36,381 bases of DNA. It comes from Lachnospiraceae bacterium UBA3826 (GTDB lineage: Bacteria; Bacillota; Clostridia; Lachnospirales; Lachnospiraceae). Below are positions 15,023 to 24,029 of this stretch, piece after piece. The translations under genes were made by a program, and so were the position numbers. The stretch is from the NCBI GenBank assembly GCA_002393095.1, contig DGII01000087.1:1-36381 (forward strand). Reading direction: 5' to 3'. Under the pieces are notes generated by a model that saw nothing but the letters and a program-made list of their open reading frames with translations, was not told the DNA's origin and did not search any database. How positions within the stretch are numbered: the stretch's first letter is position 1; every line of letters starts with the position of its first letter.

Positions 15023-16318
15023 ATGCAGGATAATAATTCAGAGGATGAAATATCATCAAGTGTAAGGAAAGATGAGTCAGACAAAAGGTTCCTCATAGGG
15101 ATCATCTGCGGAATGCTCATAGCCATGTGCATATTCGGCATTGCCCTTATAGGCAGGCAGCTATACCGCGATTACAGGATAGATAAAGCCGTGAAAGCCG
15201 GAACCTACAATGAATCAGGTGAGAACTATGAAAGCAAGCTAGTGGATGAGAGGCTTGCGAGCAAGATAGTTACGCTGGAATCGGTCATAGATAAATATTA
15301 TCTGAACGAATATACCACAGAGGATCTTGAGACCGGAATATACCGAGGCATGATAGATGCTCTCGGAGACAAGTACGGAGAGTACTATACAGTAGAGGAG
15401 ATCAAGAAGGCAAGAGAGGAAAGCGACGGAGTCTTCGGAGGAATAGGTGCCTACATAAGCTATGATGAAGATCTGAAATGCTGTATCATCGCAGGTACTA
15501 TGGAGGGAGGACCGGCAGAAAGTGCGGGACTTCGTGACGGAGACATCATATATAAGGTAGATGATACGGATGTTCAGGGGATGGATAGCAGCGAAGTCGT
15601 ATCCCTTGTCAGAGGAGAAGTGGGTACGGTTGTACATCTCACTCTGATACGGGAAGGTAAGCAGGAAACGATAGAGGTTGACATAACAAGGGAATACATT
15701 GATTCCAACACCGTGTATTCCGAGTTGATGGAGGATAATATCGGTTATATAGGCATCACGGAATTCGATACGGTCACATCGGATCAATTCGTGGAAGCGC
15801 TGGCTGTACTGAAGGGTCAGGGAGCGCGTGGCATAATAATCGACCTTCGGGGCAATCTCGGAGGTAATCTGGATACAGCCTGTGATATAGCGAGGAATAT
15901 ACTGCCTAAGGGCGTGATAGTATATACTATAGATAAGTACGGTAATAAGAAGGAGTATACATGCGACGGTGAACATGAACTGGAACTGCCTCTTGTGATG
16001 CTTGTGAATAAGTATTCCGCAAGTGCTTCAGAGGTACTCACCGGAGCAGTCAAGGACTATGGCAAGGGCAGAGTAGTGGGAACCACCACCTACGGCAAGG
16101 GCATAGTCCAGACAGTCATACCGTTATCGGACGGCTCCGCTGTCAAGCTTACGACAAGCTCATACTATACGCCTAACGGTATCTGTATACACGGTACGGG
16201 TATCGAGCCTGATGTGGAGGTTCAATTTGACTCGGAGGCTTATTATAACGATAATACCGACAATCAGCTTGACGCTGCCAAGGCAGAGATACATAAGATC
16301 TGGGAAGAAAGCTACTGA
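15023..16318 (+). CDS. ctpA: Carboxyl-terminal processing protease (S41, PDZ)
   Basis: 431 residues from ATG 15023, after GGAAGG; a TTG at 15011 lies inside that ribosome site and is unlikely. One transmembrane helix (about 23-47) anchors the protein with the catalytic part outside. A PDZ domain covers roughly 130-220 (around PAESAGLRDGDIIYKVDD), followed by the S41 protease core. The catalytic dyad fits S334 in SASASE and K359 in TYGKG, at the 25-residue spacing of E. coli Tsp. Such proteases trim secreted or cell-wall enzymes from the C terminus; with an M23 hydrolase immediately upstream, that hydrolase is a plausible substrate (inference). The stop overlaps the uvrB start by 1 nt. Confidence 0.94.
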   Translation: MQDNNSEDEISSSVRKDESDKRFLIGIICGMLIAMCIFGIALIGRQLYRDYRIDKAVKAGTYNESGENYESKLVDERLASKIVTLESVIDKYYLNEYTTEDLETGIYRGMIDALGDKYGEYYTVEEIKKAREESDGVFGGIGAYISYDEDLKCCIIAGTMEGGPAESAGLRDGDIIYKVDDTDVQGMDSSEVVSLVRGEVGTVVHLTLIREGKQETIEVDITREYIDSNTVYSELMEDNIGYIGITEFDTVTSDQFVEALAVLKGQGARGIIIDLRGNLGGNLDTACDIARNILPKGVIVYTIDKYGNKKEYTCDGEHELELPLVMLVNKYSASASEVLTGAVKDYGKGRVVGTTTYGKGIVQTVIPLSDGSAVKLTTSSYYTPNGICIHGTGIEPDVEVQFDSEAYYNDNTDNQLDAAKAEIHKIWEESY

Positions 16319-18318
16319 TGGAATTTAAACTGCATTCTGATTACAAGCCTACAGGCGACCAGCCGCAGGCGATAAAAGAACTTGTTGAGGGCTTCAAAGA
16401 GGGCAACCAATTTGAAACCCTTCTTGGCGTTACAGGCTCCGGCAAGACCTTTACCATGGCCAATGTCATAGCGGCACTTAATAAGCCCACGCTTATCATA
16501 TCTCACAATAAAACTCTTGCGGGACAGTTGTATTCGGAGATGAAGGAGTTCTTCCCGGAGAATGCTGTGGAATACTTCGTGTCTTATTATGATTATTACC
16601 AGCCGGAGGCGTATGTGCCGTCTTCGGATACATACATTGCCAAGGATTCTTCGATCAATGATGAGATAGATAAGCTCAGACTGTCTGCCACAGCATCCCT
16701 TACAGAGAGAAGGGATGTGATAGTGGTATCGAGTGTCAGCTGTATATATGGTCTGGGCAGTCCGGATGATTATAAAGAGCTTATCGTATCCTTAAGACCC
16801 GGACAGATGAAGGACAGGGATGCTGTCATAAGAGAGCTTATAGATATAAGATATGACAGGAATGATAATGATATTGAGAGAGCAACCTTCAGGGTACGCG
16901 GCGATACCATAGAGATATATCCGGCACAGGGTGGTGACAGCCTTATACGTGTGGAATTCTTCGGAGATGAGATAGATCGTATATCAGAGGTAGATCCCAT
17001 TACTGGCCGCATGAAGAACACATTGGAGCATGCAGCGATCTTCCCGGCCTCCCATTATGTCATCGCACCCGACAAGATCGCCGTGGCGTGTGACAGGATA
17101 GAGGAGGAGCTTAAGGAGAGAGTTGCCTTTTTCAAGCATTCGGATAAGCTGATAGAAGCTCAGAGGATCGCGGAGAGGACTAACTTTGATCTTGAGATGT
17201 TAAGAGAGACGGGATTCTGTTCGGGCATAGAGAATTACTCGGCTCCGATGAGCGGAAGGAGTCCCGGAAGCAGGCCAATGTGCCTGATGGATTACTTTGA
17301 TGATTACCTTCTTATCATAGATGAGAGCCATATTACGGTTCCTCAGGTGGGAGGTATGTATGCCGGAGACAGATCACGTAAGACTACACTGGTGGATTAC
17401 GGATTCAGGCTTCCCTCCGCGCTGGACAACAGACCGCTTAACTTTAGTGAATTCGAGGATCAACTGGATCAGGTGCTCTTCGTATCGGCAACTCCCGGAG
17501 AATACGAGGCAGAGCATGAGCTCCTTAGAGCCGAGCAGGTGATACGTCCTACGGGACTTTTAGACCCTGAGATATCAGTCAGACCCATTGAAGGCCAGAT
17601 AGATGACCTGATATCCGAGATAAGGAAGGAGACTGCGAAAAAGGGCAAGATCATGATCACAACCCTGACCAAGCATATGGCAGAGGACCTGACGGACTAT
17701 CTGAAGGAAGTGGGCATAAGGGTCAAATATCTGCATTCGGATATAGATACGTTAGAAAGAGCGGAGATTATCAGAGATCTCAGACTGGATGTATTCGATG
17801 TGCTGGTCGGGATCAATCTCTTAAGAGAGGGACTGGATATACCGGAGATAACTCTGGTAGCCATCCTTGATGCTGATAAGGAGGGCTTCTTAAGGTCAGA
17901 GACCTCCCTGATACAGACCATCGGACGTGCAGCCCGTAACAGTGACGGACATGTCATAATGTATGCCGATAATATGACAGATTCCATGAGGAAGGCCATA
18001 AGCGAGACTGAGAGAAGGCGTGCGATTCAGAAGGAATATAATGAGGAGCACGGTATTACACCGACTACCATACAGAAGGCTGTCAGGGAGCTTATAAGCA
18101 TAACCAAGGAGATAACAGGGGAAGAGGCGAGATTCGTCAAAGATCCTGAGAGCATGTCCGAGGGAGAGTTAAGAGAACTTGCCGAGAAGATCGAGAAGCA
18201 GATGCGTAAGGCTGCGGCAGAGCTCGACTTTGAGACTGCAGCGGAATTAAGAGACAAGCTCATTGACTTACGAGAGCATATGAGCGGACAGAACAAGAGG
18301 AAGGCAAGGATCACATAG
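16318..18318 (+). CDS. uvrB: UvrABC excinuclease subunit B
   Basis: 666-residue helicase-like subunit that verifies DNA damage delivered by UvrA and recruits UvrC in nucleotide excision repair. Motifs: Walker A GVTGSGKT (about 37-44), the beta-hairpin region around YYDYYQPEAYVP, the DESH box (IIDESHITVPQ), LLREGLDIPE, the arginine-finger motif TIGRAARN, and the C-terminal UVR domain (ELDFETAAELRDKL) that contacts UvrC. Length is normal. It starts in the ctpA stop (TGATG) and ends 1 nt before uvrA, so ctpA, uvrB and uvrA are probably one transcript. No internal promoter or LexA-like box was seen at these junctions. Confidence 0.98.
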   Translation: MEFKLHSDYKPTGDQPQAIKELVEGFKEGNQFETLLGVTGSGKTFTMANVIAALNKPTLIISHNKTLAGQLYSEMKEFFPENAVEYFVSYYDYYQPEAYVPSSDTYIAKDSSINDEIDKLRLSATASLTERRDVIVVSSVSCIYGLGSPDDYKELIVSLRPGQMKDRDAVIRELIDIRYDRNDNDIERATFRVRGDTIEIYPAQGGDSLIRVEFFGDEIDRISEVDPITGRMKNTLEHAAIFPASHYVIAPDKIAVACDRIEEELKERVAFFKHSDKLIEAQRIAERTNFDLEMLRETGFCSGIENYSAPMSGRSPGSRPMCLMDYFDDYLLIIDESHITVPQVGGMYAGDRSRKTTLVDYGFRLPSALDNRPLNFSEFEDQLDQVLFVSATPGEYEAEHELLRAEQVIRPTGLLDPEISVRPIEGQIDDLISEIRKETAKKGKIMITTLTKHMAEDLTDYLKEVGIRVKYLHSDIDTLERAEIIRDLRLDVFDVLVGINLLREGLDIPEITLVAILDADKEGFLRSETSLIQTIGRAARNSDGHVIMYADNMTDSMRKAISETERRRAIQKEYNEEHGITPTTIQKAVRELISITKEITGEEARFVKDPESMSEGELRELAEKIEKQMRKAAAELDFETAAELRDKLIDLREHMSGQNKRKARIT

Positions 18319-18319
18319 A

Positions 18320-21196
18320 ATGAGTGAAGTAATCAAGATAAGAGGTGCCTCTGAGCATAATCTGAAGCATATAGACATAGACATACCAAGAGATAAGTTC
18401 GTGGTATTTACGGGACTGTCGGGCTCAGGCAAGTCCTCACTCGCCTTTGATACGATCTATGCCGAAGGACAGAGAAGGTATATGGAGTCCATCTCAAGCT
18501 ATGCCAGACAATTCCTTGGACAGATGGAGAAGCCTAATGTGGAGCTTATAGAAGGATTGTCTCCGGCAATATCCATAGATCAGAAATCCACCAACCGCAA
18601 TCCCCGTTCCACGGTGGGAACGGTTACGGAGATATACGATCATATGAGACTGTTGTATGCCAGAATAGGCATACCGCATTGTCCCAATTGCGGCAAGCCC
18701 ATATCGAAGCAGACTGTTGACCAGATGGTTGACAGGCTTATGGAGTTGCCTGAGGGAACCAAGCTCCAGCTTCTGGCACCGGTAGTAAGGGGCAAGAAGG
18801 GAAGGCATGAGAAGGTTCTTGAAAGTGCACGCAGGAGTGGATATGTAAGGGTCAGAGTCGATGGCAACCTCTATGATCTGTCGGAGGATATAGAGCTTGA
18901 TAAGAATATCAAGCATACGATAGAGATAGTAGTTGACAGAGCTGTCATAAGGGAAGGCGCAGCTACCAGACTTAATGATTCTATTGAGAGTGCTTTAGGC
19001 TTAAGCGGGGGCCTGCTTGAAGCAGAGATAATAGACGGAGAGACACTGCACTTTTCCGATAGTCTGGCATGTCCTGACTGTGGGATAAGCATAAGTGAGA
19101 TAGAGCCCAGAAGCTTCTCCTTCAATAATCCCTTCGGTGCATGTCCGGACTGTGCGGGTCTGGGATATAAGATGGAGTTTGATCCGGAGCTGTTGATACC
19201 GGACAGGTCCTTAAGTATACATGAGGGAGCCATATCATGTATGGGATGGCAGTCCAGCAATAAGCCCGGAAGCTTCACATACGCAACACTTGAGGCTTTG
19301 TCCAAGGCATATAAGTTCTCGCTGGATACTCCCTTTGAGAAGCTGTCGGATAAGGTTCAGGATATGCTCATATATGGCAAGGGAGTCAAGGAAGTGACTG
19401 TCCACTATGAGGGACAGAGAGGCGTCGGGGATTATCCCGTAGTATTCGAGGGGCTTATCCGCAACATGATGCGCAGATACAGAGAGACATTCTCGGATAC
19501 CATGAAGCAGGAATATGAGGAATACATGAGTATAACTCCATGTACTACCTGTAACGGCATGAGGCTTAAGAAGGAATCCCTTGCAGTGACAATAGGCGGC
19601 AAGAATATATATGAGGTCACGACTCTGTCTATAAGGGAGCTTCAGAGCTTCATGACAGGTCTTAAGCTGAATAAGAACGAGCAGATAATAGGTAAGCAGA
19701 TACTTAAGGAGATCAATTCAAGAGTAGGCTTCTTAGTCAATGTGGGACTTGACTATCTGACTCTTGCAAGAGGAGCTTCCACTCTCTCCGGAGGTGAGGC
19801 GCAGAGAATAAGGCTTGCCACACAGATAGGCTCAGGACTTGTGGGAGTGTGCTACATACTTGACGAGCCAAGTATTGGATTGCATCAGAGAGACAATGAC
19901 AAGCTCTTAGCCACACTTAAGTCCTTAAGAGATCTGGGCAATACGCTGATAGTGGTCGAGCATGATGAGGATACGATGCGCGCGGCGGACTGTATAGTAG
20001 ATATAGGCCCCGGTGCGGGAAGTCACGGCGGTGAAGTGGTTGCGGTCGGTACTGCTGAAGAGATAATGAAGGTTCCTGAGTCTGTCACAGGCAAGTATCT
20101 GAGCGGAGAGCTCAGCATACCGGTTCCAAAGCTGAGACGTAAGCCTACAGGCAAGCTGACTGTTAAGGGGGCAAGAGAGAATAATCTTAAGAACATAGAT
20201 GTAGAATTTCCGCTTGGTGTAATGACATGCGTGACGGGAGTGTCCGGATCGGGTAAAAGCTCCCTTGTGAATGAAATACTCTATAAGAGTCTGGCTAAGA
20301 AGCTTAATCGCGCAAGAACGATCGCAGGCAAGCATGATAAGATCATGGGAGCAGATAAGCTTGATAAGGTTATTAATATAGACCAGTCGCCCATAGGCCG
20401 TACTCCGAGATCCAATCCGGCTACCTATACGGGTATGTTCGACCTGATAAGGGATCTGTATGCGGGTACAGCCGATGCCAAGGCAAGAGGATACAGTAAG
20501 GGACGTTTCTCCTTTAACGTTAAGGGCGGAAGATGCGAAGCATGTTCGGGAGACGGAATAGTCAAGATAGAGATGCATTTTTTGTCGGATGTATATGTGC
20601 CCTGTGAGGTATGTAAGGGTAAGAGATATAACAGAGAGACTCTGGAGGTTAAGTATAAGGGCAAGAGTATATATGATGTGCTTGATATGACCGTCGAGGA
20701 TGCTCTTAAGTTCTTCGAGAATGTTCCGAGGATAAGGGATAAGGTACAGACTTTGTATGATGTAGGCCTTGGATATGTGAAGCTGGGACAACCATCAACT
20801 ACCCTGTCCGGCGGTGAAGCCCAGCGTATCAAGCTGGCAGCGGAGCTTAGCCGCAAATCAACGGGTAAGACCATATATATTCTGGACGAGCCTACCACGG
20901 GACTGCATTTTGCGGATGTGGCCAAGCTTATAGAGATACTGCACAAGCTTGTTGAAGGCGGCAACACTGTGGTGGTCATAGAGCATAATCTGGATGTGAT
21001 CAAGACAGCGGACTATATAATAGATATGGGACCGGAGGGCGGTGACGGCGGCGGAACCGTAATTGCCACCGGAACTCCAGAGGAAGTGGCAGAGATAAAG
21101 ACTTCCTATACCGGACAATATATAGCGAAGATGCTTAAGGGGACATCCGATAAAAAGGAGATAAAGAGAACCGTAAAAAAATCTTCAAAAAAATGA
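18320..21196 (+). CDS. uvrA: UvrABC excinuclease subunit A
   Basis: 958-residue damage-recognition ATPase, a dimer with two ABC modules. First module: Walker A GLSGSGKSS, first zinc-type cluster CPNC and CPDC pairs, and signature TLSGGEAQRIRLA. Second module: Walker A GVSGSGKSS, zinc cluster C-x2-C in GRCEACSGDG plus CEVCKGKRY, signature TLSGGEAQRIKLA, and Walker B YILDEPTTGLH. Length and domain order match the family. The C terminus ends in a Lys- and Ser-rich tail, and the gene is followed by a structured terminator region. Cotranscription with uvrB ensures equal supply of the two subunits. Confidence 0.98.
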   Translation: MSEVIKIRGASEHNLKHIDIDIPRDKFVVFTGLSGSGKSSLAFDTIYAEGQRRYMESISSYARQFLGQMEKPNVELIEGLSPAISIDQKSTNRNPRSTVGTVTEIYDHMRLLYARIGIPHCPNCGKPISKQTVDQMVDRLMELPEGTKLQLLAPVVRGKKGRHEKVLESARRSGYVRVRVDGNLYDLSEDIELDKNIKHTIEIVVDRAVIREGAATRLNDSIESALGLSGGLLEAEIIDGETLHFSDSLACPDCGISISEIEPRSFSFNNPFGACPDCAGLGYKMEFDPELLIPDRSLSIHEGAISCMGWQSSNKPGSFTYATLEALSKAYKFSLDTPFEKLSDKVQDMLIYGKGVKEVTVHYEGQRGVGDYPVVFEGLIRNMMRRYRETFSDTMKQEYEEYMSITPCTTCNGMRLKKESLAVTIGGKNIYEVTTLSIRELQSFMTGLKLNKNEQIIGKQILKEINSRVGFLVNVGLDYLTLARGASTLSGGEAQRIRLATQIGSGLVGVCYILDEPSIGLHQRDNDKLLATLKSLRDLGNTLIVVEHDEDTMRAADCIVDIGPGAGSHGGEVVAVGTAEEIMKVPESVTGKYLSGELSIPVPKLRRKPTGKLTVKGARENNLKNIDVEFPLGVMTCVTGVSGSGKSSLVNEILYKSLAKKLNRARTIAGKHDKIMGADKLDKVINIDQSPIGRTPRSNPATYTGMFDLIRDLYAGTADAKARGYSKGRFSFNVKGGRCEACSGDGIVKIEMHFLSDVYVPCEVCKGKRYNRETLEVKYKGKSIYDVLDMTVEDALKFFENVPRIRDKVQTLYDVGLGYVKLGQPSTTLSGGEAQRIKLAAELSRKSTGKTIYILDEPTTGLHFADVAKLIEILHKLVEGGNTVVVIEHNLDVIKTADYIIDMGPEGGDGGGTVIATGTPEEVAEIKTSYTGQYIAKMLKGTSDKKEIKRTVKKSSKK

Positions 21197-21210
21197 AAAA
21201 AAGCTAAAGT

Positions 21211-21299
21211 ATCGGAAAAAAACGACCGATAAACATAGTAAGCATGGATGCTGTAATAAGCCGGGAAGGAGCCCGGGCAGGTTTTCGTGCTTATTTTTG
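21211..21299 (+). terminator. Structured terminator region after uvrA
   Basis: AATAAGC 21255-21261 pairs with GCTTATT 21289-21295, followed by TTTG, and encloses a CCGGG/CCCGG hairpin (21261-21276). A small ATCGG/CCGAT stem (21211-21230) precedes it. CGACCGATA 21223-21231 could alternatively pair with TATCGGTTG 21315-21323, which overlaps the mreB promoter. The first part reads as a terminator; the alternative pairing is speculative. Confidence 0.6.
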
Positions 21300-21309
21300 T
21301 GCTAACCTC

Positions 21310-21338
21310 TTTTCTATCGGTTGATTTTCCTGTATAAT
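21310..21338 (+). promoter_or_regulatory. Promoter of mreB and flagellar rod genes
   Basis: TATAAT at 21333-21338 has TTTTCT at 21310-21315 (17 nt) and TG directly before it. This matches the layout of the fba promoter and lies about 58 nt before the mreB start. Confidence 0.6.
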
Positions 21339-21396
21339 ATCTTAGTTAAGATGAGATTAAGGTATTAGACATTAAGTTATAGAAAGAGGTAGTTAC

Positions 21397-22389
21397 ATGC
21401 AAGGCACAGATATAGGAATAGACTTAGGAACTGCGAGTATTCTGGTATATATAAAGGGCAAGGGCGTTGTATTAAAGGAGCCTTCAGTGGTTGCCTTCGA
21501 TCAGGATACCAATAAGATACTGGCTATCGGTGAAGAGGCACGACTGATGATAGGTCGTACTCCCGGCAAGATAATAGCCGTAAGACCCTTAAGAGAGGGT
21601 GTTATATCAGACTATTCCGTTACGGAGAAGATGCTTAAGTACTTCATACAGAAGGCAGTGGGCAAGAGAAGCTTAAGAAAGCCGAGAATTGCCGTCTGTG
21701 TTCCCAGCGGAGTTACGGAGGTTGAGAAAAAGGCAGTTGAGGATGCCACATATCAGGCAGGCGCAAGGGATGTGAAGATAATCGAAGAGCCCATAGCAGC
21801 AGCTATCGGTGCCGGAATAGACATATCCAAGCCCTGTGGCAATATGATAGTGGATATAGGTGGCGGAACCACCGATATAGCAGTCATCTCGTTAGGTGAT
21901 TCGGTTGTGAGCGAATCCGTTAAGGTGGCCGGAGATGATTTTGATGAAGCGATAGTGCGCTATATGCGTAAGAAATATAATCTTCTCATAGGTGAGAGGA
22001 TGGCTGAGGATATTAAGATCAATATAGGGTCCGCATATAAGAGAGCGGAGACCGTATATTATGAGGTTAAGGGTCGTAACCTTGTAACAGGTCTTCCCAA
22101 GAGACTTAATATCTCTTCAGAGGATACGGAGGAAGCGTTGCGCGAGACCACATCCAAGATCGTGGATGCGATACACAGTGTATTGGAGCGTACACCTCCG
22201 GAGCTTGCGGCTGATATAGCGGACAGAGGAATAGTACTTACCGGAGGCGGAAGCCTCCTTAACGGATTGGAGGATCTGATCTGCTCTAAGACAGGTATCA
22301 CCACCATGACGGCAGAGGAGCCCATGACAGTTGTGGCTATAGGAACAGGTAAGTATGTGGAATTCCTGGCAGGCTATAGAGACGAATAG
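21397..22389 (+). CDS. mreB: Rod-shape actin homologue MreB/Mbl
   Basis: 330-residue actin-fold filament protein that guides cell-wall synthesis along the cell body. ATP-binding motifs: IGIDLGTAS at the N terminus, the phosphate-2 loop VDIGGGTTDIAVIS, and the adenosine motif VLTGGGSLLNGL. The sequence GEEARLMIGRTPG is typical of MreB and Mbl. No mreC or mreD follows; instead two flagellar rod-type genes do. The same order (mbl, flhO, flhP) is known in Bacillus subtilis, so Mbl is the closest counterpart. ATG 21397 follows AAAGAGGTAG. Length is normal. Confidence 0.95.
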   Translation: MQGTDIGIDLGTASILVYIKGKGVVLKEPSVVAFDQDTNKILAIGEEARLMIGRTPGKIIAVRPLREGVISDYSVTEKMLKYFIQKAVGKRSLRKPRIAVCVPSGVTEVEKKAVEDATYQAGARDVKIIEEPIAAAIGAGIDISKPCGNMIVDIGGGTTDIAVISLGDSVVSESVKVAGDDFDEAIVRYMRKKYNLLIGERMAEDIKINIGSAYKRAETVYYEVKGRNLVTGLPKRLNISSEDTEEALRETTSKIVDAIHSVLERTPPELAADIADRGIVLTGGGSLLNGLEDLICSKTGITTMTAEEPMTVVAIGTGKYVEFLAGYRDE

Positions 22390-22409
22390 TAGACAATTAG
22401 GAGAGAGTA

Positions 22410-23183
22410 ATGGTTAAAGGCTTGTATACCGCCTACACAGGCATGATCAATGAGCAGAACAGGATGGATGTATTGACCAACAATCTGGCCAATTCAGACA
22501 CCAACGGCTTTAAGAAGGAGGGTGCTACAAGTCAGGCCTTCGACTCTCTTCTTGCGTTAAAGATAAAAGACAGATCAGAGAATCCCAACCTCGCCCATCC
22601 CATCGGCATTGCCAATCTGGGAGTCAAAGTGGGTGAGAATTACACCGATTATTCACAGGGAGCCTTCAAGGTGACTGACAGGACTTATGATGTTGCGCTG
22701 TCAGGGGAGGGCTTTTTCAATATCGAATATACCAACAAAGCAGGCGAGACGAGCACCATGTATACCAGAGATGGAGCCTTTGTCATCAATACACAGGGGT
22801 ATCTGGTCAATAAGGACGGTGACTATGTACTCGGTCAGAATGGAAGGATAAGGCTTGATCCCACACAGGATGTGGCTATAGATACTCAGGGCAATATATC
22901 GCAGAACGGAGCAAGGGTTGCCCAGATAAAGCTTACTGACTTTCAGGACTATAATTACATAGAGCACTTCGGAGAGAACTATTACAGACCTGTTGAGGGA
23001 GCCACGGAGAAAGCCGCAACTGCTACCACCAATCAGGGATATATCGAGACATCCAATGTGCAGGTGGTACAGGAGATGGTCGAGATGATCTCCGTATCCA
23101 GACAGTATGAGAGTAATCAAAGACTTATAACAACCATAGACGGAACATTGCAGATTGTATCTAATCAGCTTGGTAAGGTGTGA
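22410..23183 (+). CDS. flhO: Flagellar rod/hook basal-body protein (FlgF/FlhO-like)
   Basis: 257-residue exported rod protein. The N terminus LYTAYTGMINEQNRMDVLTN followed by NLANSDTNGFKK is the family's rod-domain signature. GVKVGENYTDYSQGAFKVTD and LSGEGFFNIE are conserved central parts, and the C terminus (QGYIETSNVQVVQEMVEMIS, RQYESNQRLI) is the conserved FlgBCFG tail. It is exported by the flagellar type III system and lacks a signal peptide. It lies between mreB/mbl and flgG-like, as in B. subtilis mbl-flhO-flhP. FlgF versus FlgG assignment of the two paralogues is by order only. AGGAGAG precedes ATG 22410. Confidence 0.92.
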   Translation: MVKGLYTAYTGMINEQNRMDVLTNNLANSDTNGFKKEGATSQAFDSLLALKIKDRSENPNLAHPIGIANLGVKVGENYTDYSQGAFKVTDRTYDVALSGEGFFNIEYTNKAGETSTMYTRDGAFVINTQGYLVNKDGDYVLGQNGRIRLDPTQDVAIDTQGNISQNGARVAQIKLTDFQDYNYIEHFGENYYRPVEGATEKAATATTNQGYIETSNVQVVQEMVEMISVSRQYESNQRLITTIDGTLQIVSNQLGKV

Positions 23184-23196
23184 TAGGAGGTAGAAC

Positions 23197-24018
23197 ATGG
23201 TAAGATCGCTTTGGTCGGCTGCTACGGGAATGATAGCACAACAGACAAATCTTGATACGATAGCCAATAATCTGGCTAACGTCAATTCTACAGGATACAA
23301 GACGGAAGTGGCTGAATTCAAATCACTTCTCTATCAGACGATGCAGACTGAGACCACTACCGCCAATGGCGCCAATAAGCCCATAAGTGCACAGGTGGGT
23401 CTGGGTGTGCGTAATGCGTCGATAACTACCGTATTCAAGCAGGGCTCTCTGCTCGCATCCGAATCAGATACGGCTTTTGCCATAGAGGGTAAGGGACTCT
23501 TCGCGGTCAGAGCGGAGGATGGCACCACCAAGTATACACGTAACGGTGACTTAAGGTTCAGCTTGGGACAGGGTAATACTCTTGTTCTCTCTACATCCGG
23601 CGGACTTCCCGTGCTCAGTACCACAGGACAGCCCATCAGCATCAATACGAATCAGTATGTTGCCAACAAGATAACGGTAGATGCCAACGGCAATCTCTGC
23701 TATCCGGATGCGACCAATAACCCTCAGCCCATAGGCATAAGGATAGGATTGTTCCAATTCAACAATCCTTCGGGATTATATAAGACAAGCGATACCCTCT
23801 ATGTACCGACGGCGGCCAGCGGACAGGCGCTCAATGAAGCGACCAATAATAACCTTGATAAGAGTATCATCCGTCAGGGCTATCTCGAAGGCTCCGGCGT
23901 ACAGGTGGTCGACGAAATGGTCAATATGATCGTGGCACAGCGTGCATACGAGATGAACAGTAAGGCTATTACCACATCCGATGAGATGATGGAGCTTGCC
24001 AATAACCTGAAGCGATAA
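23197..24018 (+). CDS. flgG: Flagellar distal-rod protein (FlgG/FlhP-like)
   Basis: 273-residue paralogue of the previous protein: N-terminal SLWSAATGMIAQQTNLDTIA and NLANVNSTGYK, C-terminal EGSGVQVVDEMVNMIVAQRA and YEMNSKAI. Like it, the protein polymerises in the rod beneath the hook and is exported without a cleaved signal. The start follows AGGAGGTAG by a good distance, 13 nt after the preceding stop. The next flagellar gene (FlgJ-type rod binding) is separated by a 323-bp non-coding stretch containing a tandem repeat array, an unusual gap for a rod operon. Confidence 0.93.
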   Translation: MVRSLWSAATGMIAQQTNLDTIANNLANVNSTGYKTEVAEFKSLLYQTMQTETTTANGANKPISAQVGLGVRNASITTVFKQGSLLASESDTAFAIEGKGLFAVRAEDGTTKYTRNGDLRFSLGQGNTLVLSTSGGLPVLSTTGQPISINTNQYVANKITVDANGNLCYPDATNNPQPIGIRIGLFQFNNPSGLYKTSDTLYVPTAASGQALNEATNNNLDKSIIRQGYLEGSGVQVVDEMVNMIVAQRAYEMNSKAITTSDEMMELANNLKR

Positions 24019-24029
24019 GCAGGATAATG

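Noticed and set aside
15239..15976. Long minus-strand open frame (245 codons) opposite ctpA
   Set aside because: It is a shadow of the ctpA coding sequence, which has clear PDZ and S41 motifs. The antisense product has no recognisable motif or ribosome site.
19925..20791. Long minus-strand open frame (288 codons) opposite uvrA
   Set aside because: It lies wholly within the conserved second half of uvrA. Its composition is Leu-, Ile- and Ser-rich, as expected from antisense of this codon usage.
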